In this document: one piece after another, positions 35,605 to 45,730 of the stretch | How the letters are laid out: each line of letters opens with the position of its first letter | How positions within the stretch are numbered: position 1 is the first letter of the stretch | DNA from: Fistulifera solaris | Taxonomy: Eukaryota; Bacillariophyta; Bacillariophyceae; Naviculales; Stauroneidaceae | Direction of reading: 5' to 3' | Assembly (NCBI GenBank): GCA_030295235.1 | Contig: AP026148.1 | Location: forward strand, 310,001 to 374,000 | DNA length: 64,000 nucleotides | The notes under the pieces: model-generated | Told to the model about the DNA's origin: nothing | The model's input: only the letters and a program-made list of their open reading frames with translations | Database searches by the model: none | Program-made: the position numbers and the translations under genes

Positions 35605-35618
35605 ATACTACGTAGTAT
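35605..35618. repeat. 14-bp perfect palindrome
   Basis: ATACTACGTAGTAT is self-complementary. It lies about 200 bp after the proteasome stop and 254 bp before the RER1 ATG, flanked by GTACAGTGTACAG, itself a partial inverted repeat. Confidence 0.8.
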
Positions 35619-35832
35619 ACTCGAGCTACTAGTACGGCTGTACGACAAAAAACACCGCCTGTACCAGTAACGAGACTGAGAGAGAGAGAGGGAGAGGTCA
35701 TTGTTGATGTTGTTGTTGTTGTTGTCGTTGTAGTTATTTGTCATTCCTCTGTCGTGAGTCGTGAGGTGCCACAACAAGTCTTTTTTTTGAAAAAGAAACA
35801 TTCAATTGATTGTTTATTCCTTATCGAATTGC

Positions 35833-35862
35833 TCGAATCGAATCGAATCGAATCGAATCGAA
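35833..35862. repeat. (TCGAA)6 microsatellite in the RER1 leader
   Basis: Six perfect TCGAA units ending 9 bp before the RER1 ATG. A further isolated unit lies at 35824-35828. Confidence 0.85.
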
Positions 35863-35871
35863 CGCTTTATC

Positions 35872-36541
35872 ATGATGGAAGGAACGGATGAAGACAGCCG
35901 ACCGTCGGCGGAGCAAACACGTGCCAATCGTAAGTGGTTACAGTAGGATTTGTTTGTGCATTGCATGAAACAAACAACCTTTTTCCAACATACTCACCGT
36001 CCTTTCTGTAGTGCAACGAGCTATCCAGTATTGGTTAGATAAATCAACGATTCACACGGGTCCTCGATGGGTATTCTTTGCCTTCGTGTTGGCCCTCTTC
36101 TTTCTCCGAATTTACATGGCGAATGGTTATTTTATTGTGGCGTACGGACTGGGTATTTTCCTTCTCAACAACTTTATTGCCTTTTTGTCGCCGATGGATG
36201 ATCCCACTGAAGATGATGGCTTACGGCTACCGACCTCCGATTCGGAAGGCAAAGAATTCCGGCCCTTTACGCGACGGTTGCCCGAATTCAAATTCTGGTT
36301 GGCGTGTACGCGAGGAACGTTGACGGCCTTTCTCATGACCTTCTTTTCCATCTTTGATATTCCGGTATTTTGGCCCATCTTGCTCATGTACTTTTTCATT
36401 CTATTCTTCATGACCATGAAACGACAAATCATGCACATGTACAAGCACAAATATATTCCCATTAGTTTCGGGAAAGCCAAGTACAAAGATGCGGGCGTCG
36501 AACATGGCATGTATGGTGGAGGAATGGGAAAGAAACGATAA
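35872..36541 (+). CDS. RER1: RER1 Golgi-to-ER retrieval receptor, two exons
   Basis: A membrane receptor of early Golgi that returns ER membrane proteins by COPI. Exons 35872-35929 and 36012-36541 (82-nt intron, GTAAGT...CTGTAG), 195 residues. Four hydrophobic segments sit in the Rer1 arrangement. Hallmarks: RWVFFAFVLALFFLRIYMANGYFIVAYGLGIFLLN, FLSPMDDP, EFRPFTRRLPEFKFWLACTRGT, FWPILLMYFFILFFMTMKRQI, and a C-terminal HMYKHKYIPISFGKAKY with a Lys-rich tail for COPI. Length matches the family. A second ATG lies one codon downstream of the chosen start. It converges with eIF3b, 65 bp away. Confidence 0.95.
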
Positions 36542-36606
36542 GTAAAAAAAAACTCTAAATAGTAGCGCATCATATTTTTTGGAAAAACGTTACTCCCCAT
36601 GAACAA

Positions 36607-38860
36607 TTACATGACCACCTCTTCTTTCGAACTGAGAATCTTTTCGACCGTTAATTCCACAAACACATAATTGTTTTCATCCTCACTGTCGTAGCCCTGC
36701 AACAGCGCCAAATGCTTGTCACGCTGTCGGCGTAGCATGGTGCGATTGCGATCCAACACGGCGCGGATTTTCGCCCGTTCGGCGCGTTTTCCGGCCGTCT
36801 CTTCCAAGTAACGAGTGCGTTCGCGTCGACGATCGGCCTTGTCGAATTGCTTTTCGTACGTTTTGAGATTTTGGCGGACCTTCTTGATGTCTTTTTTTCG
36901 ACAAGAGCTTTTCGCGAGGACGCCATTCGAATTCGTAGAATGTTTCGAACGATTCCTGATACAGCTGTTTGCCCTGAAAACTCCATAAAATGTAACCATT
37001 GTCCATGGCAAACTTGAAATGCCCTCCTTCGAGAGGCTGCGTGACGCACGTCGCGACCGTGCGGCCCGAAGGGTCCCATAGGACTTGGTTGGCGCGGTAA
37101 TGTTCCTTGACGACCAACGTCTTGCTATCCACGTCATAAAATTCAATCGATCCGGAGGCCGAATCGCCCAAACTAGCCATGATAATAGTGGAACCAGCGG
37201 GACTCCAGAATAGATAGTTGCACTGCTTTCCATGCAGGGTCTCGATTTTGTTCAATTCCGGTACTTTGGCTTGTGGAGCTTTCTTGAGTTGCTTTGCACC
37301 CACCACTCCCGTAGCCGGCAAAGCGTCGGGTTTCTTCATCATATCATAAAAGGATACTTGCACTTTGGACGCCGTGGGATTTTCGGCATGAATCATGGCA
37401 AATCGAGAACCGTTGGGTTCCCACGTTAATGCCATGACCGCATCTTGAATGTCCAGCATTTCCACAGGAATGCCCGGTTGGCTCAATCGGAACAGCTCAA
37501 TGTTGTTGTAGAATGTTTTCTTGGATTTCGTATGCCGGGTCACCTTGACCGCGAGATAATCACCGGTGGGAGAGAAGACCATGTTGCATTTAGAAACGTT
37601 GAAGAGATTCTTTTGTCGCAATTTTTGACGGCTGGGAATTTCAATCAGGTCCACGTGAGCCGGTGCGTTGTTTGCTTCGGGTGCCTGCCAATGCGTATGT
37701 TAAAGTACGTACTGTGAGATATACCAAACAAAAAGAAGCGAAAGCGATTGCGACAAGAACGTCAACATAACGAATCGACTTACCCAATAAGCAATAACAT
37801 TGGCGACGGGACTCCATTGAAATTCTTTAATCCCATCACACGCCAAAGAACGACTGTCCAATAAGCGCATACTGGGCGATTCGTAGATCGTGATCAGATC
37901 TTGGCCCATCCGCGCCAAATATTTGTCATCAAAACTCCACAAAAACGGTGGAGGCATCTGATCGCGGGCTTCTTTTCTGGAAACAACGAAAACGCACGCA
38001 ACAGATTACCAGTGGCAATGTGATAAACCTTAATGGCGGCCGGATCGGACGGGTCTTCATTGTTCGTGAGCAAATAATTCTCTTGCGGCGAAAAGACGAC
38101 GCGCTTGACACCGGGCGCGACAAAGCGACCAATTTTGTCGTAACCTTTGCCGCCCCACAAAATGACACCCTTGTCCGGGACTAATGTCGCCAAATAGCTG
38201 CCGGCCGGACTCCAGTGACAGTAGTATTGACACCAGGCAACGCCTTGTTCCTTTTCGCGACTGCCGTCGTAATCAACCACCGGGTCACTCTTGTGATCGA
38301 ACCAGTTGACGACAGTCTCATTCTGAAAGCGCAATACAAAGGCATCTCGCTGATGCGGATCTTCGAGCCATTCGGCGACGTTGGGTTTTTTCTTCAAAGG
38401 GTGCCGGTGTGGGTGCGACAAATTCCGCCGCCGTGTCGAGTCCTTTCAGTTCTTGACAACGCGGATACGACAAGACCGATAATTGATGTTTCTTGTCGAA
38501 ACTGTATCCCTGCAAGACAGTGACAGCTTTTTCGGCGTCTTCGGGTGTAGCGAATTCGACAATACAAAATCCCAGTGACGAATCCTTTTCTTCATCAAAG
38601 GGCATAAAGACACCATTGAATTGTGTGGCTTCATCGGTCACTAACGACCCAATTTTGGTGGTTAATTTGACGACGACATTGGTCAATTTTTCGAACTTGG
38701 CCTGGGGTACTTTGGGAAGATTGGTAATAACGACGGATGTTTCAAAGGTCTTTCGTAAGGGAGGATACAGTGGCTTGGGATCCAGGGGAGCGTCACTGAA
38801 ATAACCATCCAGCTCTTCGGCTTCTTGGGCCAAGCGATCCAAATCTTCGGCGGGGGGCAT
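36607..38860 (-). CDS. EIF3B: Translation initiation factor eIF3 subunit B (PRT1), two exons
   Basis: The scaffold subunit of eIF3. Exons 37784-38860 and 36607-37684 (99-nt intron, GTAAGT...TTGGCAG). An N-terminal RRM (about residues 40-120; TSVVITNLPKV, LGFCIVEFATPEDAEKAV) is followed by the PRT1 beta-propeller: CQYYCHWSPAGSYLATL, KGVILWGG, PPPFLWSFDDKYLARMG, CNMVFSPTGDYLAVKV, CNYLFWSPAGSTI and ILWSFQGKQLYQESFETFYEFEWRPR. A basic C-terminal helix follows. The frame breaks three times: T6 at 38386-38391, T4 at 37973-37976 and T7 at 36892-36898. One base off, one on and one off give 717 residues, normal for eIF3b. ATG at 38860. Confidence 0.94.
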
Positions 38861-39347
38861 CTTTTTTATTGAAGTCGTTCGTGCTTTTTTTCAGGACTTG
38901 ACTGCGATCGGTTTAATATGAAAGGAGACAAGTATAATACGGAGGAATAGCGGATGGAAGGAGGTAATTTGGTTTTGTGGTGGCAAAGGCTGCCATAGTC
39001 CGGGGACAAGCGTCATAGGAAGCTTAGTATAATAGAAAAAGTATGTAAGTGCACAATGGGTCAACCTCCCGGTCTATGTGTGCGGAGGACAACGTTTTGT
39101 GGGGTGCTCGTAAAAGCGTCTGTCATTCGGTCGTTGCAACGTTTACTGAGTCCCGCTTCACGTCAATATCGGACACGATACTCCAACTGACTCACTTTTT
39201 CATTATTCATTCCGGTTTCAAATTTACTTGATGATCTATCCATCCAAATGGCATGGAAGTAAAGGCTCCATGAGAAAACGACATTGCATTCAGTAGGGGA
39301 ACGATCAGTGAATGTAGTAGATCGAGAGACAAGAGGCTTCCGTTGTC
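38861..39347. promoter_or_regulatory. Divergent region between eIF3b and the CrtISO-like gene
   Basis: 487 bp shared by divergent genes. No coding region or repeat was recognised. Confidence 0.4.
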
Positions 39348-41338
39348 ATGAAACGGTCATTGTTTGCTATTCTATTTGTCGCTACCCATGTGGTTGCCTT
39401 CCCATTACCATTATTTGATCGGAAATCGCGAACCACTGTCGTACAATCCACCAAGCAACAACCCGAATACGATGATTCGTACGATGTCATTGTCATTGGA
39501 GCCGGTGTCGGTGGATTGTCGTGTGCGGCCTTGACTTCCAAGTACGGCCTAAAGACACTCTGTGTAGAAGCCCACGATACGCCCGGGGGCGTCGCACACA
39601 GTTTCCAACGGTACAGTTCCGCTTCCAACACGACACCGTTTTGTTTTGATTCGGGACCGTCCTTAGTCTCCGGCTTGTCGCAAATGGGCACCAATCCTTT
39701 GCGACAAGTCCTCGATGCCATTGGTACGGCCGATGCTGTGCTGTGGAAAACGTACGATGGTTGGATTGTTCATGATACGTCCGATGACACTTCCTTCAAA
39801 ATTACCACCGGATCCAGTGGTGCCTTTGAAGACGCGATCGAGCGAAAAGCCGGCACTAATGCTCGTCGTGAATTTGTCCAATTTAAAACCAAATTGTTGG
39901 AGAGTGGGGGATTGTCCGAGTCTTCCGCGTACATACCCCCCTTTGCCTTGCGTGGCGACCTCCAAGCGGTGGCGAGTTTGTTTCACTATTTCTGGAAATT
40001 GTTGAAAATCGGCGGAAAAGGCCGACTCCTCACGGGACCGTTTGCCAAAGTTATGGACTTGTACGGTGTGAAAGATCCATTTCTCCGCAAATGGTTCGAT
40101 TATCTTTCGTTTGCTCTTTCGGGATTGGATGCGTCGCAAACACAAGCGGCGGCCGTCGCGTACATGATGATCGATTTACACAAAGAGGGAGCCGTTTTGG
40201 ATTATCCTGTCGGTGGAATGGATTCGTTAATTCAAGCGCTGGTGCTGGGGATGACAAATCACGGAGGACAACTCCAACTCAATAGTCGTGTCGAGCGGAT
40301 TTTATTGTCTCAAGAGGGTCCTAAAGCACGTGCTGAAGGAGTTGTTTTGGATAATGGGCGTGTGATCAAAGCAAAGAAAGGAGTGGTGTGCAATGCGCCG
40401 CTGTGGAACATGGCCCGGATATTGGAAGATTCGATCGATGGGCACCACGGAGAAGGGGTGGTGAAAGATGCGGTGGAAGCGATTCGTGAGGAAGCCGATG
40501 CGATGTGCATGACGCGGTCTTTTATGCACCTGCATTTGGGAATTCCCAAAGATGGTCTCCCTGCACTGGAATGTCATCACTCCGTCCTTGATCTATCCGA
40601 TGCAGTCGATGCGGAACAAAATATGGTGATTATCAGGTATGTTTTAGGAGTTACTGCAGTACAAGAATTCCATGCGTGGGTTCTTATTCTTTTGTGTCTT
40701 GTTTCGTGGTGCAACAGCATTCCAACGGTTTTCGACGAAAGTCTTGCGCCCGAAGGATACCACGTCATACATGCGTATTCCGCCGCATGCGATGATTTTG
40801 ATCCGTTTGAAAAATTCTTGCCCGAAGGAAAAGAAACCGGTAAGGTGGGTATGAGTCCCAACACGATGAAAGCCGCATCCTACGGAAAGTCTGAAGATTA
40901 TCGGAAACTTAAAGCCGAAAAAATTGAGCTTCTTTGGAAAGCGGTCGAAAAGGTCATTCCAGATGTTCGACAAAGAGCCCAACGACCTGGTAGTATCGCA
41001 TTAGAGGGAACGCCGTTGACCCATCGGCGGTACAATCAACGATACCGCGGGACGTACGGTCCCGCCCCATCGCCCGGTCAAGATGTTTGGGAATTGGCGG
41101 GTTCCAAAAGTCGAATCGAAGGACTATTGGCTTGTGGAGATACAACATTTCCAGGTAAGTGAAGGAATGAGCACCCGCCCCCATTTGCTTTTCATTTCAT
41201 CCGTCTCACACATCAGTCTTAGGCATTGGTCTTCCGGGGGTGGCGGCATCCGGAACGATTGCGGCAAACACCCTTACTAGTCTCAAGTCACAAACGGAAT
41301 TAATGGAAGAGCTGCGCCGAAAAGGGGCGTTGCAGTAA
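39348..41338 (+). CDS. Plastid FAD-dependent carotenoid isomerase/desaturase-like protein (CrtISO family), three exons
   Basis: Exons 39348-40636, 40718-41154 and 41223-41338 (introns 81 and 68 nt), 613 residues. The signal peptide ends VVAF-PL, a plastid motif. An FAD dinucleotide-binding motif VIVIGAGVGGLSCAALTSKYGLKTLCVEA starts near residue 48. Family blocks are VAHSFQRY, FDSGPSLVSGL, YPVGGMDSLIQAL, GVVCNAPLWNM and, near the C-terminus, LLACGDTTFPGIGLPGVAASG. This fits the CrtI/CrtISO/phytoene-desaturase superfamily, closest to prolycopene isomerase-like proteins. Which cis-carotene it acts on cannot be told. The first intron is in frame without a stop (GTATGT...CAACAG). The second acceptor was chosen to restore PGIGLPG. 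Confidence 0.85.
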
Positions 41339-41761
41339 TGTATCTTCCCGTAAATTAGAGCATTTTCGAATAAGTGGAGGTATACCCTCTCGTTTTTTGT
41401 TTCGTGCGATGACTCTAGAAAAAAAGCCCATCTCGAGATTCTTGTTGAGAGTACCGGTACATGGAACGCCCGACCAGTAAGGATCGAGCTTCGAACGACC
41501 AGATCAGGTTTTGGCCAACCTGCCAAATATTGTACTCCTTTTATTTTTATCTAGCAAGCCCGGTACTCAATGACGTATCATGCTTAGGGGGATGGAAGGC
41601 ATTCAAGTCAAACCAGTACTTTGTAGTGGTAGTGACAATAGATGCCGTGCGCCGTGGACGTGAAAAAGGACCAGAGACGGACGAAAATAAACGAAGCTCG
41701 CATCATTTCATTCAATTGCAGTTGACTCTGTAGTTGCCAGAAAGAGTCTATCACCGAAACA
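41339..41761. other. Intergenic, no gene seen
   Basis: 3' flank of the CrtISO-like gene and 5' flank of the next plus-strand gene. No supported feature. Confidence 0.4.
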
Positions 41762-44294
41762 ATGTCGAAAAAGAATACGATTAATAATGTTAAACTAGGG
41801 GAGAAGCAAGAACAGAACGACTTCTTGATTCGATCTCTGGACCGGAACGATTTGGAGATCACCGCATTGATGGACTTGCACCGCTCTATTCATGCGGTGA
41901 AGCAAGCCATTCTTCGTAATTGCGGCGAAGAGACGTTATTGGATCTGGGAGAAGGCAAATTGAAGTTAGCTCCTTCGTCGGATTCCTTACAAGCCGTAGA
42001 GGGTGTCGAATTACCTCCTGAAGAAAATCAATATCTCTGTGTCGACTTTTTGTTGCGCATGAAGTTGCGCCGCAAGTTAATGAACCGATTGTCGCGTCGA
42101 CTGTTACGCGTCGCTCATATCATGGACGGGAATGATTTGCAACCTCCACCTGTTCCGAAATATGGTGAACAACGGTTGCACTTGGATCCGGAACGAATTA
42201 AGGCTTTTTCGGAGCATTTCGCCAACCGGGAAATGGCGATTCGTACCATTGAAATGGCCAAGAAGCGCATTTATAACAAAGAATCAAGTGTGGAAGCGAC
42301 AACTACCGACGGTCCGGAGCAAATGCAATCGATCGATGCTCCCAAGGAAGAACAAACTAGAGAGGAGGGTCCGGAGCAAGCTCGATCGACCGATGCTTCC
42401 AAGGAAGAGAATCCTGCAGAGAAAGAGACGACTTCCCAGGAACAGCCGGCAGATTCGAAAGAGCCTGCACAGGCCGCGGAAGGTGACGCTCCTGAGCCTG
42501 TACCGTCGGCAGAGGACAAGGCGCCAGAGGAGTCTCTATTGCCGGTTGCGGATGCCGCAACGTCTGTGGCTACAGGAGATCAACCGGTGAGTGCGGAAGA
42601 AAGTTCCAAGAGTAATATTACCGGACCCACGGAAGATGTTTTGGAAGCATGCTATCAGATGCTGATCGACTACAAGGACGTTTATGAAAAAATCATCGAC
42701 CCAGTGACAGGGGCTATCACTTATCCGGCACTGGAAAGTGAGCGTGAAACGACCAATACTTCCACCGGTATTGGAGCGGCTCATAGCTCGATGAGCGTCA
42801 AAGAGAAAGAAGCCGAAGATCAAAGATGGAAAACGGCACTTTTGAGTCGAATTCCGGATCAACCTACTTTCGAAGAGCTGGGTCTTGAAAATCGTGTCTT
42901 TTACTTGGAAGAGCGACGTAAGCGTGCTGTGACGCAGAGAGCTGCGGAGCAGAACAAGAGAGCCAAAGTGGATGTTGACAATAATGCGTCGGACGACGAA
43001 GATATGTCGGATAAACGAGAAATGGATGACGATGAAAAGTCGGGATCCGCCGAAAAATCTCAAGCCGTGGATGTAGCAGCTCAAGGCGTCTCGGAAAGTC
43101 AAAAAGGCGACAAGGACAAGGTTAATGAAGAAGAATCCGATAAGGGGCCTGATCATGATGATGAAGAGAGTGAGACGAAGGAGAAAGATGACGAAAAGGA
43201 AAGCTCAAGCGAGACTACTAAAGAGAAAGACGAGGTCGTACCAGTGAGAATCAAACCCATCTCATTGCTTCCTGTTCCATCCTTTCACGACCAAGACTTA
43301 AAGCGTATCAAACTTATCCATGCAGATCTGATGATGTCTTCAATGCAAGACCATGCCCGTGTCCGATTGGAGGGCGTTACTCGTGATTATAACAGCGGTA
43401 AGTTACCTTCACCTTATGCCATCCTTCTTGTTTTCTTTGTTTCTCACTCTCGTTACAGCACTGGCTAAATCCAACGATCTATACGACCGTCAACTAAAGA
43501 TCCAAGAAGAATTGAATTTGCGCCGACGCAATAACGCTATCATGAAAAGTCAGTTTGATATGCACGCTGCGCAGTTAAGAGAAGGATGGCTGGTCAAGTT
43601 GAAAATCTTCAATGATCGTAAGTTGAATCTAGCGCTGCCTTCTCGTCAGGGTCACCCCCGCACGGGAAGTTTCGTGACTCAGCAGTATGGTCGACGCGAT
43701 GCGTTCGCTCTCGAAATATCGGATTGTTTGGCAGATGTTGTGGATGGCGTGGACAAGATAGTTCAAGGGATGGTTCCAAATGAGAAATTTGTGGAGCCTT
43801 TTACGTTGCCGCCTTTGCCACCGGAGTTTGAGCAGAGTCTGAACTATGAAAAGGTGTTGTTCCAGCAAAGTCAGACGCTTATGCAAACACTTCGCGGCAG
43901 TGAGGACGAGCGAAGCAAATGCTGGAAGAGAATGATGAAGACCAAGGCCGAATTTGAGGTGGGAAGACCAGACGCCAACCGCTACGCTGCGATGCCGTTT
44001 CCTCCACTGCGCAGCACCGCCCCTCAAGTATTGCCGCAACAATTGTCTCGCCCGGTGCTATCGACGTACACTCCCAAGGCTCGCATTGTGCGCCAAGCAG
44101 AACTCTCGGAATCGAAATACTCGGCCGCTCGCGTCAAAGAACGCATTGCGGACGATGGGACGGTCGCGCCGGTCTCGGAACCCAAGAGAACTGCCGAGGG
44201 TCTTTTTCAACGACCCGCCGGTCGGACGAGGAAAGGCATGGATTGGGATGCGATTCGAGGTATCTGGGTCCCTCATAAAGAAGAAGACAAGTAA
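41762..44294 (+). CDS. Unknown, probably nuclear protein with acidic centre and conserved C-terminal KGMxWD motif, two exons
   Basis: Exons 41762-43397 and 43459-44294 (61-nt intron, GTAAGT...TTACAG), 823 residues from ATG 41762. The helical N-terminal domain (about 1-180) is followed by a long Glu/Pro/Ala-rich region with repeated GPEQ and DAPKEE/DASKEE words. A bipartite basic stretch and a very acidic Lys/Glu run come next. The C-terminal 280 residues include a coiled-coil-like segment (DRQLKIQEELNLRRRNNAI). The protein ends with RPAGRTRKGMDWDAIRGIWVP, an AT-hook-like Arg/Gly/Pro motif followed by a Trp-Asp motif. No established family was recognised. A chromatin role is a guess from composition. 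Confidence 0.6.
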
Positions 44295-44330
44295 GATTTA
44301 AACAGACTTAGTCTATCATTATTTTAATGT

Positions 44331-45215
44331 TCACAACTTGGACCGCGGGGCTTGATTGCGACTTTTGGATTCGACGGTGCGAGACAACTTGGCAACCATT
44401 TCCTGCGGCACCATCGGATGCTTGTACAACCACTGACCCCCGTCCACCACCAGGACATCTCCCGTAATGTACCGGGCTGTACAAAGAAAGACGGCCGCGT
44501 GTCCAATTTCCCATGCTTCTCCCATTCGTTTGAGCGGAATTCCTTCCGTGACCATGTTCGCAACATTGTCTTTTCCGATGCCCGGAGCCAACTTGGTGGT
44601 TCCGGGCGTATCCGCAATCGGACCAGGAGCGATCCCAACGACTCGAATTTGGTACGAGCCCCATTCCAGTGCTAAACTGCGGGTTAACGAATCCACGGCG
44701 GCTTTGGCGGCCGACGCGTGCACTTGCCAGTGCGTGGCCCCGTACTGCAGTGTCGCCGAGATATTGAGAATGACAGCATCTCCACTTTGCGCAAGCAATG
44801 AAAAGGCGGCTCTCGACATATTAAATGTTCCCAAGGTATCAATTGCCATGACGGTAGCGAATCCTTTCGGAGATAATTGATGGGCGGCGGCTAAAAAGTT
44901 TCCCGCTGCACCATTGACTAGAATATCCAATCGTCCGAATTGTTGTTGCGTGAACTTTACAGCAGCTTGACACTGTTCGGGATCTCGGACATCACAAACT
45001 CGATATTCCACTCGTGCACCCGTTTCTTGTTGCAAAATTCGTTGTGCTTGTTGTAGGAAGGAAGCGCGCCGTCCGCAAATCACCGCCGCGTGACACTTGT
45101 GCAACAACAATTGCCGTGTCACTTCAAAGCCAATTCCAGAACCTCCACCCGTCACCAGAGCAACTTTGCCGTCCAAACAGTCCGGTTGAAATGGGGAACA
45201 CACAATTGGTTTCAT
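44331..45215 (-). CDS. DECR2: Peroxisomal 2,4-dienoyl-CoA reductase (short-chain dehydrogenase/reductase)
   Basis: An NADPH-dependent SDR that reduces 2,4-dienoyl-CoAs so that unsaturated fatty acids can enter beta-oxidation. 294 residues from ATG 45215. Cofactor motif LVTGGGSGIGFEV, then CGRR (NADPH-type Arg), VCDVRD and ILVNGAAGNFLAAA (the NGAAGNF block is diagnostic of DECR). The catalytic region is NISATLQYGATHWQVHASAAKAAVDSLTRSLA. DECR enzymes use Lys without the classical Tyr, and the Lys of SAAKA is present. C-terminal family block YITGDVLVVDGGQWL. The last three residues are SKL, a canonical PTS1 signal. It converges with the preceding gene at a 36-bp gap. Confidence 0.93.
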   Translation of the reverse strand: MKPIVCSPFQPDCLDGKVALVTGGGSGIGFEVTRQLLLHKCHAAVICGRRASFLQQAQRILQQETGARVEYRVCDVRDPEQCQAAVKFTQQQFGRLDILVNGAAGNFLAAAHQLSPKGFATVMAIDTLGTFNMSRAAFSLLAQSGDAVILNISATLQYGATHWQVHASAAKAAVDSLTRSLALEWGSYQIRVVGIAPGPIADTPGTTKLAPGIGKDNVANMVTEGIPLKRMGEAWEIGHAAVFLCTARYITGDVLVVDGGQWLYKHPMVPQEMVAKLSRTVESKSRNQAPRSKL

Positions 45216-45730
45216 TTTTTTCTTGAAAGAATGAAATTGTACTGGAATTGTATCGAAATGATATACTACGGTAGTTTGTGGGATGCGCTAAAATTCATTT
45301 TTTCTGTTTCGCAGGCAGGACGCAGGAGAAGGAAATAATGTAGGAGTAGAATCTTGTACTCATTCAGGATAAGGTTAGGTCTTGATGGCTTGGCGGCAAC
45401 GAGCGCGCAAGGGTGCGCGTGTGGCACTGTTTGACCTACAATGCTTACAATATTGAATCTACGGATACGAAGGTTCCATTCCGAAAGTACTATCGATCCA
45501 ATTGTAGCACAGGACACCGGCCAGGTTTGGATTCTGAAGTCGGAAACCATCCTCCAAATACCCTCACGCTCACGCAATGATGATCATTGTTGCAAAAATA
45601 CTGATTGATTGTTATTGAGATTGCTTTTGATTCTCCTATGACGGAGAATAAAGCAAAGTAAATCACCTGGAAGCCTTTTTTCTTTGCAAACTTCTCCAAA
45701 GACTCGAGGGAGTCAGCAAAGCCGCTTGAC
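45216..45730. promoter_or_regulatory. Divergent region between DECR2 and the F-box/kinase gene
   Basis: 515 bp with two divergent starts. No coding region or repeat was recognised. Confidence 0.4.

Larger units (their letters stand above)
35405..35871. other. Intergenic between proteasome beta-4 and RER1
   Basis: Includes a 14-bp perfect palindrome (35605-35618), a GA microsatellite near 35677, a GTT-rich stretch near 35706 and the TCGAA array. No coding region is supported. Confidence 0.5.

Noticed and set aside
2521-38391. Programmed ribosomal frameshifting in the broken genes
   Set aside because: The breaks go in both directions, sit in different homopolymers with no shared slippery site or downstream structure, and affect genes not known to frameshift in any lineage.
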